DNA from: Streptomyces sp. NBC_01235
GTDB taxonomy: Bacteria > Actinomycetota > Actinomycetes > Streptomycetales > Streptomycetaceae
Assembly: GCF_035989285.1 (NCBI RefSeq)
Contig: NZ_CP108513.1
Coordinates: forward strand, 4,526,001 to 4,590,000
DNA: 64,000 bases
Reading direction: 5' to 3'
Shown in pieces: positions 17,390-24,992 of this stretch. Position 1 is the first letter of the stretch; every line of letters begins with the position of its first letter. Both the position numbers and the translations under genes were made by a program. The notes beneath the pieces were generated by a model. It was not told where the DNA came from and did not search any database. It saw only the letters and a program-made list of their open reading frames with translations.

Positions 17390-17706
17390 TTCCCCCTGAC
17401 CGGACCGTCGCAAGTGCTGTGACCGGGAAGGTTCACCGGGTTGTTGACCGTGCCGGGTCTGCCACGCTGTCGGGATTGGCTGTGCACTGGCTGATGGCAG
17501 ATCGGGCGCCGTCCGGGCGGGCCGCCCGGACGGCGTGCCGCGTCCACATGGCTGAGCCCGTGAGGTCGTCGTCGACGTGCCGAGCTTGCTCGTGGCGCTA
17601 CTCCTGCCAGATGGGCTGACCCGGATCGCGTCGCGGACGGCTTTTCAGGAGTAGCTGCGGCCACCCATTGCGATAGAGCGCCCTCCAAGTCGTAGCGTCC
17701 GGAGAC
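17390..17706. other. Intergenic region with one strong hairpin
   Basis: No gene is credible here. It contains the terminator at 17508-17534 and, near its right end, the promoter region of the short-chain dehydrogenase gene, with no recognisable operator. Confidence 0.6.
17508..17534 (+). terminator. Perfect 11-bp hairpin
   Basis: GCCGTCCGGGC (17508-17518) and GCCCGGACGGC (17524-17534) pair perfectly with a 5-base loop, about 120 bases after the PP2C-like gene. Confidence 0.7.
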
Positions 17707-18675
17707 ATGACGTACACGACAACGCCGCAGCACAAGATCGGATCCGGGTTCGGCGCCAGGAGCACCACGGACGACGTCCTGAGCGACACAGACCTGACTG
17801 GCAAGCTGGCCGTCGTCACCGGCGGCTACGTGGGCCTCGGGCTGGAGACGACGCGCGCGCTCACCCGCGCCGGGGCCCGCGTCGTCGTCCCGGCGCGGCG
17901 GCGTGAGGTCGCGGAGAAGGCGGTCGGCGGCGTCGACGGGGTCGAGGTGGACGGGCTGGACCTCGCGGACCTGGACAGCGTCCGGGACTTCGCCGACCGG
18001 TTCCTCGCCTCGGGCCGGGACATCGACATCGTCGTCAACAACGCCGGCATCATGGCCTGCCCCGAGACCCGGGTCGGCCCGGCGGGCTGGGAGGCGCAGT
18101 TCGCCACCAACCACTTGGGCCACTTCGCGCTGGTCAACCGCCTCTGGGCGCCGATCGCCCGTGGTGGTGGCCGCGTCGTATCTGTGTCGTCGCGGGGGCA
18201 TCACCTGTCGGACATCCGGTGGAACGACATTCACTTCGAACTCGGTCCGTACGACAAGTGGGCGGCGTACGGTCAGGCGAAGACCGCGAACGTGCTGTTC
18301 GCCATCCACCTGGACGCGCTGGGCCGGGAGTCCGGGGTGCGGGCGTTCGCGCTGCATCCCGGTGAGATCCTCACCGAACTGGTGCGCCATACGCCCCGGG
18401 AGGAGATGATCGAGCGCGGCTGGATCGACGAGAACGGCAACGTCAGCGAAGGCTTCAAAACACCCGAGCAGGGCGCGGCCACCCAGGTGTGGGCCGCGAC
18501 CTCCGCGCAACTGGACGGCATGGGCGGCGTCTATTGCGAGGACTGCGACATCGCCGAGCCCGCCCCTCCCAACGACGACTCCTGGGTGGGCGTCCGCGAC
18601 TACGCGACCGACTCGGCGCAGGCTGCCCGCCTGTGGGCCGTCTCTGCCGACCTGACAGGGGTCAACGCGGCATGA
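17707..18675 (+). CDS. Short-chain dehydrogenase/reductase
   Basis: The 322-residue enzyme has the classical Rossmann features: VVTGGYVGLG (cofactor glycine motif, residues ~38-47), NNAGI (~114-118), SVSSRG with the catalytic Ser, and the YGQAK catalytic Tyr/Lys pair (~182-186). It is longer than the usual 250 because of N- and C-terminal extensions, as in WWOX-like or light-dependent protochlorophyllide reductase-like SDRs. Its stop overlaps the next ATG (ATGA), so it is coupled to the DinB-like protein. The substrate cannot be predicted. Confidence 0.9.
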   Translation: MTYTTTPQHKIGSGFGARSTTDDVLSDTDLTGKLAVVTGGYVGLGLETTRALTRAGARVVVPARRREVAEKAVGGVDGVEVDGLDLADLDSVRDFADRFLASGRDIDIVVNNAGIMACPETRVGPAGWEAQFATNHLGHFALVNRLWAPIARGGGRVVSVSSRGHHLSDIRWNDIHFELGPYDKWAAYGQAKTANVLFAIHLDALGRESGVRAFALHPGEILTELVRHTPREEMIERGWIDENGNVSEGFKTPEQGAATQVWAATSAQLDGMGGVYCEDCDIAEPAPPNDDSWVGVRDYATDSAQAARLWAVSADLTGVNAA

Positions 18676-19265
18676 CGGACATTCGTGTGTTGGACCAGCG
18701 TGCGTTGAAGATCACCGAAGCGATCGTGAGCCGTGTCGATGTCGGTCTGCTCGACAGGCCGTCTCCATGCGCGGAGTGGACGTTGGGCCAGTTGCTCGCG
18801 CACATGGTGGGCCAGAATTACGGCTTTGCGGCAGCGGCTCGGGGTGAGACCAGCGACGTGACCATCTGGGCCGAGCGCCCGGTCGGTGCCGACCCGGCCG
18901 GGGTCTTCGCCGCTTCGGCGGCTGCGGTCACGGCCGCCTTTGCGGAGGATGGTGTGCTGGAAAGGGAGTTGTGGCTGCCGGAGGTCCGCGGTGGCCAGAT
19001 GTTCCCCGCGTCCCAAGCGATCGGCTTCCACTTCCTCGACTACGTGGTCCATGGCTGGGATGTCGCCGCCGCGATCGGTGTTCGGACCGACTTCGATGCC
19101 GATCTTCTGGACGCTGTGCTGCCGATCGCCGAGCAGGTACCCGGCGGAGCGAGCCGGCAGCGTGAGGGCGCCCAGTTCCAGCCCTGTGGGGATCCGCTCG
19201 CGGGTGGTTCCACCCTCGACCGGATCCTCGCCCTGCTTGGGCGCTCGCCGAACTGGCCAAATTGA
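18672..19265 (+). CDS. TIGR03086-type DinB-like metal-binding protein
   Basis: The 197-residue protein fits the mycothiol-dependent maleylpyruvate isomerase/DinB superfamily, TIGR03086 group. It has CAEWTLGQLLAHMVGQ with one metal-binding His near residue 40, and FHFLDYVVHGWDVAAAIG with two more His residues. Such proteins are putative thiol-dependent enzymes of unknown reaction. It overlaps the SDR gene by 4 bases, so the two are likely made together and may act on one pathway. It ends 32 bp from the IS630 remnant. Confidence 0.85.
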   Translation: MTDIRVLDQRALKITEAIVSRVDVGLLDRPSPCAEWTLGQLLAHMVGQNYGFAAAARGETSDVTIWAERPVGADPAGVFAASAAAVTAAFAEDGVLERELWLPEVRGGQMFPASQAIGFHFLDYVVHGWDVAAAIGVRTDFDADLLDAVLPIAEQVPGGASRQREGAQFQPCGDPLAGGSTLDRILALLGRSPNWPN

Positions 19266-19297
19266 GGATCTGACCGGGGTGGTTCCACGTCGCCTGC

Positions 19298-19648
19298 TCA
19301 CGCGGCATTTGCGAGGGCGCGTCCGCCCCAGCGGAGTCCCTTCTCGCTGCGGACACGGGCGCGTTCCTTGCGTTCGGCGGCCAGGACGTCGGGGTGGCGG
19401 GCGTTGGCGTTGCGCCAGCGCGAGTAGGCGTGCAGGGCTCGGGTCTGCACGGTGTGGTTGGGATGGTTCGAGTTGGCGAGGGTGAACTGTCGCAGCGGCC
19501 CGAAGTGCGCCTCGATCGGATTCGCCCAAGAAGCATCGGTCGGGGTAAGGCACAGCTCGACCGTGCTGGTGCTATCCCGGCGCACGATCTGCTGCAGCCG
19601 TTGGCCTTCCTGTTCGGTCAGTCTGCGCACACGGGCAGGCTCGGCCAC
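19298..19648 (-). pseudogene. IS630-family transposase with internal deletion
   Basis: From the GTG at 19648 the frame reads the N-terminal part of an IS630 transposase (VAEPARVRRLTEQEGQRLQQ) for ~32 residues. It then passes directly into the C-terminal part (TPTDASWANPIEAHFGPLR, and RWRNANARHPDVLAAERKE). A full-length enzyme is ~350 residues; the missing middle contains the first two acidic residues of the DDE triad, while the final Glu of WANPIEAHF remains. It is therefore inactive. No terminal repeats or target duplication could be recognised. Confidence 0.85.
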
Positions 19649-19732
19649 CGCACCTCCACGGTCGGATCGGACGTCACCCCACATTCCAACCGCTACAACC
19701 ACCGACCCGGCGAACCTAATTCGGTCACAGCA

Positions 19733-20140
19733 CTAGCCTGCGGAGCAGAGCCCCTCGGACGGGCAGAACATCACCCACGTGAAGTTGTAGCCGGTATGTA
19801 TGGTCACGGGATTCGGCGTGGGGCCGTCGTTGATGTAGGAACCCGAGTCGGGTGTGGCGGTGAAAGTGACCGTCGTTCCGACCTCGAAGCTCGCGGTGCA
19901 GGTGCCCGTCGGGTACGGCTGCGGTTCGTTGCTTCCGTACGGGTCCCACGCCGACTGGTGACAGTTGATCCCGGCAGGCTGACTGGTGATGGTTCCGCCA
20001 CCCCAGCCGTCGCTGACCCACGCGGAAAGTTGAGCGGTGGACTGAGCCTGAGCCGGGGCGACGGAGGCGATCGCGGCGGCCGTGACGAGTGCGGTGACGA
20101 CTCCCGTCGCACGCCAGGCGCCGTTTCTGTTCTTCCTCAT
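19733..20140 (-). CDS. Small secreted protein of unknown function
   Basis: From the ATG at 20138-20140 (GAGGAG 6 bases upstream) the 135-residue protein has a good signal peptide: MRKNRNGAWR, a hydrophobic core to residue ~30, and cleavage near AQAQ. The mature ~100 residues contain three Cys (NCHQS, TGTCTASF, MFCPSEGLC has two) and a SFEVGTTVTFTATPDSGSYI segment that resembles a beta-sandwich repeat of bacterial surface proteins. No catalytic motif is seen. It is divergent from the nuclease gene. Confidence 0.7.
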   Translation of the reverse strand: MRKNRNGAWRATGVVTALVTAAAIASVAPAQAQSTAQLSAWVSDGWGGGTITSQPAGINCHQSAWDPYGSNEPQPYPTGTCTASFEVGTTVTFTATPDSGSYINDGPTPNPVTIHTGYNFTWVMFCPSEGLCSAG

Positions 20141-20471
20141 GGGCTGCTCCTCGGATCGAACCATGTCGACCCCCTGCGACCAGCCTATTCGCCCCCTCGG
20201 GAGGGTGCTACGGGAGCGGGGCCCGGGCGCGACCACCTCTGACGTCCGCCGACGCCCCCCTCTCACATCCACATCCACGCCCGCCCCCGACAACGCGCGT
20301 CCGCCCGCCTGCCTTGCGTGCCTGCGTGCCTGCGTGCCTGAGCAACTCACCTTCCCGTTCCGCGGATTTAACCTACGGCCTCTTAACAATCACCTCTCTA
20401 CGCGCGTAACTTGAGCCAACTCCCCACACCACCACCGGCCGTACACGACGACGTACGAGGAGACCTCCAGC
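20141..20471. other. Divergent promoter region with TGCGTGCC triplicate
   Basis: The 331-bp gap between two secreted-protein genes holds three head-to-tail copies of TGCGTGCC (20314-20337). An AT-rich patch near 20368-20395 (TTTAACC, TCTTAACAATC) may hold the nuclease promoter. I see no PHO box or other known operator. Confidence 0.5.
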
Positions 20472-22919
20472 GTGTCCAGACCCGTAGGAAACAGACCCCG
20501 CGGATCCCGCCGTTCCGCCTACGCGCTCATATCCGTCGGTGTGGCGAGCGCGTTCGCCATCACCTCGCTGCCCGCCGCCTACGCGACGCCCTCCGCCACC
20601 GCGGTGATCTCCGAGGTCTACGGGGGTGGCGGGAACTCGGGGGCGACCCTGACGCGGGACTTCGTCGAGCTCGGGAACGCGGGGTCGGCGGCCTATGACC
20701 TGGCCGGGTACAGCGTGCAGTACCTGCCGGGTTCGCCGTCGGCGTCCTCGGCGTGGCAGGTCACCGCGCTCAGCGGGAGCGTCGCGCCCGGCGGTCGTTT
20801 CCTCGTCGCCGAGGCGGCCGGGTCCGGGGGGACCACCGCGCTGCCCACCGCCGACGCCACCGGGTCCATCGCCATGAGCGCCACATCCGGCACCCTCGCC
20901 CTCGTCTCCGGCACCACCGCCCTGACCTGCAAGACCGCCGCCGACTGCGCCGCCGACAGCCGGATCGTCGACCTGGTGGGGTACGGAAGTGCCGTCGTGC
21001 GGGAGGGGAACGGGCCCGTCACCGGGGCTTCCAATACCGCCTCCGTCTCCCGCGCGAGCTCTCTCACCGACACCGACGACAACGCCGTCGATCTCGCCTC
21101 CGGCACCCCCTCACCCGTCAACTCCGCCGGACAGACGCCTGGTTCGGGTGATGGCGGCAGTGGGGACGGCGGTGGCGAGCCGACCACTCCCGGTACCGTC
21201 CGCGTCCACGACATCCAGGGCACCACCCGGCTCTCCCCGCTCGCCGGGCAGACCGTCAGCCGGGTGCCGGGCATCGTCACCGGGGTGCGGACCTCCGGGT
21301 CCAAGGGGTACTGGATCCAGGATCCGGCGGCCGACTCCGACTCCCGTACCAGCGAAGGCGTCTTCGTCTACACCGGGTCCGCCACGCCCACCGTCGCGGT
21401 CGGTGACTCCGTGCTGGTCAGCGGGAAGGTGAGTGAGTACTACCCGAGCAGCACCAGCCAGTCCGTCACCGAGATCACCGGGCCCACGGCGACCGTGCTG
21501 TCCAGCGGCAACGCCCTGCCCGCCGCCGTCACCCTGGATGCCGCGAGCGTTCCGTCCGCCTACATCCCCACCGCCGACGGTGGCAGCATCGAGTCCCTCG
21601 CGCTCGAACCCGCCGTGTACGCCCAGGACTTCTACGAGTCCACCGAGGGCATGCGCGTCACCTTCTCCGACGCGCGGGTCGTCGGCGCGAGCGACGCGTA
21701 CGGCGAGCTGTGGGTGACCGTCAAGCCGGAGGAGAACGCCACCGTGCGCGGCGGGACGCTCTACTCCTCCTACGGCCAGCCCAACACCGGTCGTCTGGAA
21801 GTGATGTCGCTCGACAGCACCGCCTCCTTCCCCTCCGCCGACGTCGGCGACGAGCTGTCCGGCAGCACGACCGGGCCCCTCGACTACTCCACCTACGGCG
21901 GCTACGACGTCCAGGCCACCCAGCTCGGCACCCTGGTCGACAACGGGCTGAAGCAGGAGGTGACGCGCCGGCAGAAGGGCAACGAGCTCGCCGTCGCCAC
22001 GTACAACGTGGAGAACCTGGACGCGCTGGACGACCAGGAGAAGATCGACCGGCTCGCGCAGGGTGTCGCCGTCAACCTCAACGCGCCCGACATCGTGGCC
22101 CTGGAGGAGATCCAGGACGACAACGGCGCCACGAACGACGGCACCGTCACCTCCGAGGCCACCCTGAAGCGGTTCACGGACGCCATCCGCGCGGCAGGCG
22201 GGCCCCGCTACCAGTGGCGCTACGTCGCCCCGGCCAACGACCAGGACGGCGGCGAGCCCGGCGGCAACATCCGCCAGGTGTTCCTGTTCAACCCCGAGCG
22301 GGTGTCGTTCACCGACCGGCCGGGCGGCGACGCCACCACGGCGACGAGTGTGGTGAAGACGCGCAAGGGTGTCCGTCTCTCCTCCTCCCCCGGCCGCATC
22401 GATCCGACGAACGACGCCTGGGACAACAGCCGCAAGCCGCTGGTGGGCGAGTTCGTCTTCCACGGTGAGACCGTGTTCGTCATCGCCAACCACTTCACCT
22501 CCAAGGGCGGCGACCAGTCCCTGCACGGCCGCTACCAGCCTCCCGCCCGCAGCTCCGAGACACAGCGTCAGGCGCAGGCCGCCGAGGTGAACTCCTTCGT
22601 CAAGTCCCTGCTCGCGGCGGACAAGAACGCCAAGACGGTGGTGCTCGGCGACCTCAACGACTACGAGTTCTCCCGGACCGTCACCACGCTCACCGACGGC
22701 CAGGTCCTCACCCCGCTGATCACCACCCTGCCGGCCGCCGAGCGCTACACCTACGTGTACGACGGCAACTCGCAGACCCTGGACCACATCCTCACGAGCC
22801 CGGCCGTCACGCACTTCGACTACGACGTCGTGCACATCAACGCCGAGTTCGCCGACCAGGCCAGCGACCACGACCCGCAGGTCGTGCGCATCGACGTCAG
22901 CCGGTGCCGCAGGGGCTGA
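20472..22919 (+). CDS. Secreted lamin-tail/endonuclease-exonuclease-phosphatase nuclease (ExeM/NucH type)
   Basis: The 815-residue protein starts at a GTG with GAGGAG upstream. It has a signal peptide (residues 1-38, cleavage near AYATPS) and a lamin-tail domain at ~40-180 (VISEVYGGGGNSG, DFVELGN). After a Gly/Ser linker comes an OB-fold-like region (VHDIQGTTRLSPLAGQTV, GIVTGV), and from ~510 an EEP nuclease domain. That domain shows TYNVENL, ALEEIQDDNG, NHFTSKGGD, VLGDLNDYEF and the terminal SDHDPQVV, so all catalytic segments are present. It should degrade extracellular DNA in a metal-dependent way, for nutrient or phosphate recovery. Confidence 0.9.
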   Translation: MSRPVGNRPRGSRRSAYALISVGVASAFAITSLPAAYATPSATAVISEVYGGGGNSGATLTRDFVELGNAGSAAYDLAGYSVQYLPGSPSASSAWQVTALSGSVAPGGRFLVAEAAGSGGTTALPTADATGSIAMSATSGTLALVSGTTALTCKTAADCAADSRIVDLVGYGSAVVREGNGPVTGASNTASVSRASSLTDTDDNAVDLASGTPSPVNSAGQTPGSGDGGSGDGGGEPTTPGTVRVHDIQGTTRLSPLAGQTVSRVPGIVTGVRTSGSKGYWIQDPAADSDSRTSEGVFVYTGSATPTVAVGDSVLVSGKVSEYYPSSTSQSVTEITGPTATVLSSGNALPAAVTLDAASVPSAYIPTADGGSIESLALEPAVYAQDFYESTEGMRVTFSDARVVGASDAYGELWVTVKPEENATVRGGTLYSSYGQPNTGRLEVMSLDSTASFPSADVGDELSGSTTGPLDYSTYGGYDVQATQLGTLVDNGLKQEVTRRQKGNELAVATYNVENLDALDDQEKIDRLAQGVAVNLNAPDIVALEEIQDDNGATNDGTVTSEATLKRFTDAIRAAGGPRYQWRYVAPANDQDGGEPGGNIRQVFLFNPERVSFTDRPGGDATTATSVVKTRKGVRLSSSPGRIDPTNDAWDNSRKPLVGEFVFHGETVFVIANHFTSKGGDQSLHGRYQPPARSSETQRQAQAAEVNSFVKSLLAADKNAKTVVLGDLNDYEFSRTVTTLTDGQVLTPLITTLPAAERYTYVYDGNSQTLDHILTSPAVTHFDYDVVHINAEFADQASDHDPQVVRIDVSRCRRG

Positions 22920-22960
22920 CCGGAAGGGTCGAGCGGCGAGTGCGGGCGCGGGTCAACGGG

Positions 22961-24178
22961 CTATGCGCACAGGCCCCCGCCCGCCTCGTCCTCGAACACG
23001 CCCGGCCAGTAGCGCAGGCCGTCGTCCGTGGGGACGGCCGGGTCCGGGGTCGGGTCGCAGGCGACCGGGTCGACGGCGGCCAGGGTGCGCGACATCGTCT
23101 CGGCCAGCTGGTCGTAGGCCTCGGTCAGGTCGTGCACCGCGTCCAGGGCCCGCTCGCGCCGTATCAGCCAGAAGGTGAACGCCAGAGTCGAGATGTCGGC
23201 GTTGAGCGGGCGCAGGCCGAGGTCCGGCTCGCTCCAGCTCAGCACCGCGCCCGTGGCGCCGTCGACGACCAGGCTGGTGTCCTCCAGGAGATGGCCCAGG
23301 CGGATCAGCCGGTCGGCGTTCACCGGGAGCTGTCCCTCGGTGCGGACGCCGACGCCGTCCTCCGCGCCGTACTCGGCGAGGGTCTGCAGCGGCATGTCCG
23401 TCTCCAGCGAGAACCAGACGACCTCCTCCGGCAGGCCCACCTCGCGCAGGAAGCGGCGGGTCGGGGCGTGCGTGAGCGCCTTCGGGAAGTCGACGTCCTC
23501 GAAGCGGACGATCTCGCCGGCGCCGAACTCCTCGTCCAGCAGGCGGACCGGGAGGTCCAGGGCCAGGCCGGACCTCGTGCCCGGGCCGGCCACCAGGGCG
23601 AGCGGGCGGATCACCGCGGCCAGCTTCCAGAAGAGCCCGGACTCGCCGTCCGCACCCGTACGCCGCGCGCCCTCCTCGAACACCGCCAGCAGCTGCCGGG
23701 ACGCCTCCGCCACCGCCTTCGGTCCGAGCCGGCCCGCATAGGAGGCGAACTGGCCGCGCAGGGCCGCCAGTTCGTCCACCGCCGTGGCGAAGCGCACCAG
23801 CTTCTCCAGAGAGGGGGCGAGCGGGCGGGTGTCCATCAGATCGGGGCAGTCGTGCAGGAAGTACGTGGTCGAGATCTCGCCCGTCATCCCGTCGAGCAGG
23901 ACGGACTCCGTCTCCCGGCCGTCTGCACCCAGGATTCCGCCTATCACCAGCCGGTCGCGCAGCTCCGCCGCCAGGCGGCCTTCGGGGTCGCCCGTGGAGT
24001 CCGCGACCGTGCGCAGACCGTCCGTGCGCAGCGCCTCGAACGTCAGCAGGCCGCCGTCGCCCGGCAGGCCGGGGCCGGTGAGCCAGCGGCGCGTCGGTGC
24101 GTGCGTGACGTAGGGGTCCAGCTGGTCCTCGGTGAAGGTGATCGTCGTCGTGGCGGTGGTGGTCCTGGTCGTGCTCAT
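22961..24178 (-). CDS. Protein with two SUKH-4 (immunity-type) domains
   Basis: The 405-residue protein from ATG 24176-24178 consists of two similar halves. Both contain the motif THAPTRR(W/F)L (near residues ~25 and ~235) followed by the SUKH beta-sheet elements (SVLLDGMTGEIS in the first half, LVVDGATGAVLSW in the second). A C-terminal FEDEAGGGLC resembles the usual end of SUKH-4 proteins. SUKH proteins commonly neutralise polymorphic toxins or deaminases, but in Streptomyces many are free-standing and no toxin gene adjoins this one. The call is by fold pattern only. Confidence 0.7.
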   Translation of the reverse strand: MSTTRTTTATTTITFTEDQLDPYVTHAPTRRWLTGPGLPGDGGLLTFEALRTDGLRTVADSTGDPEGRLAAELRDRLVIGGILGADGRETESVLLDGMTGEISTTYFLHDCPDLMDTRPLAPSLEKLVRFATAVDELAALRGQFASYAGRLGPKAVAEASRQLLAVFEEGARRTGADGESGLFWKLAAVIRPLALVAGPGTRSGLALDLPVRLLDEEFGAGEIVRFEDVDFPKALTHAPTRRFLREVGLPEEVVWFSLETDMPLQTLAEYGAEDGVGVRTEGQLPVNADRLIRLGHLLEDTSLVVDGATGAVLSWSEPDLGLRPLNADISTLAFTFWLIRRERALDAVHDLTEAYDQLAETMSRTLAAVDPVACDPTPDPAVPTDDGLRYWPGVFEDEAGGGLCA

Positions 24179-24305
24179 CGGGTCCCCCGTGCGGAAAGTT
24201 GCGTGCGCCGTCCCACTGCTCCGCAGCCTACGCGGCACCACTGACAACGGCCCTGACCAGCGACAGCGCCCAGCACACCAGCCACCAGTCCCCCACTGAC
24301 AGACG

Positions 24306-24867
24306 TCAGAGCACCCCCGCGCGTTCCCGTCCCGCCAGGATCGCCCCGACCGTCCGCTCCACCGTCGACTCCGTGGTGTCCGGCCACAGTCCGGTGCGCG
24401 GGGTGCGGGACCGCAGTTCCGCGTCCAGGCCGGCGACCGTCCAGGCGGCCCCGTAGCCCGTCTTCTCCCGGCCGGCCTCGCGGGCCGCCACCGTCTCGGC
24501 GGACGGCGCCAGGACGATCACGTGCAGGGGCGGCTGCGGACCAGCCCCACCCACTCGGCCGGCCACGGGCCCAGCGCCACGTCCTGCACCACCGCCGTGA
24601 AGCCCGCCTGCGCGTACGCGTCCGCCGTGGCCGCCGACAGGCGGTACCGCAGCCGGAGCTGGGCCTCGGCCCTGTCCTCGCCCGCCGCGCCAGGGACGTC
24701 CTCACGCCCGGACACGATCATGCGCCGGAAGACGTCCCCCCGCACGTGTGCCGCCCGCGGAAGGTGCTCCGCGAGCGCGCCACCGTCGACCTGCCGGCCG
24801 CCTCCCCCACTGTCCAAAGGGCGTGGGAGGTGCCCCCATCTCCCGTGATGAGGACCACGCCCCTCAT
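24306..24867 (-). pseudogene. Decayed P-loop kinase-like ATPase
   Basis: Read with two frame changes, this region gives an AAA/chloramphenicol-phosphotransferase-like kinase. It opens with MRGVVLITG, has AAGRSTVA (P-loop, with Arg in place of the usual Lys), and then HVRGDVFRRMIVSGRE, QLRLRYRLSAATADAYAQAG, HVIVLAPSAETVAAREAGR and GLWPDTTE. Between ITG and AAGRST sits a 40-bp dispersed hairpin repeat (24800-24839). A frame change follows at ~24780, and another at ~24526-24535, where one C is missing. The insertion, the changed P-loop Lys and two frame changes argue for real decay. The ATG overlaps the stop of the 42-residue membrane protein gene. Confidence 0.75.
24800..24839 (-). repeat. Dispersed 40-bp hairpin element, copy 2, inside the kinase pseudogene
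   Basis: On the minus strand it begins ATGGGGGCACC and ends CAGTGGGGGAGGC. It is 40 bp long like copy 1 (8083-8122) and similar to 35642-35684. It splits the P-loop of the kinase. Confidence 0.65.
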
Positions 24868-24992
24868 GTGAGGTACACGCCGCCGAGTACCACGACCACC
24901 GCCGCCAGCACGAACAGCAGGATCCAGCCCAGCAGCTTGCCCACGCTCGGCGGGGGTTCGTACTGCCGAGGTTCCGGCTCGTGCTCGCTCAC
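24864..24992 (-). CDS. 42-residue single-pass membrane protein
   Basis: A GTG at 24990-24992 overlaps the stop of the Mo-subunit gene (GTGA), and the stop overlaps the next ATG (ATGA). The protein is MSEHEPEPRQYEPPPSVGK, then one transmembrane helix (LLGWILLFVLAAVVVVLGGVY) ending LT. Translational coupling on both sides indicates a real gene of the oxidoreductase operon. It could tether the enzyme to the membrane, which is inference. Confidence 0.65.
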   Translation of the reverse strand: MSEHEPEPRQYEPPPSVGKLLGWILLFVLAAVVVVLGGVYLT

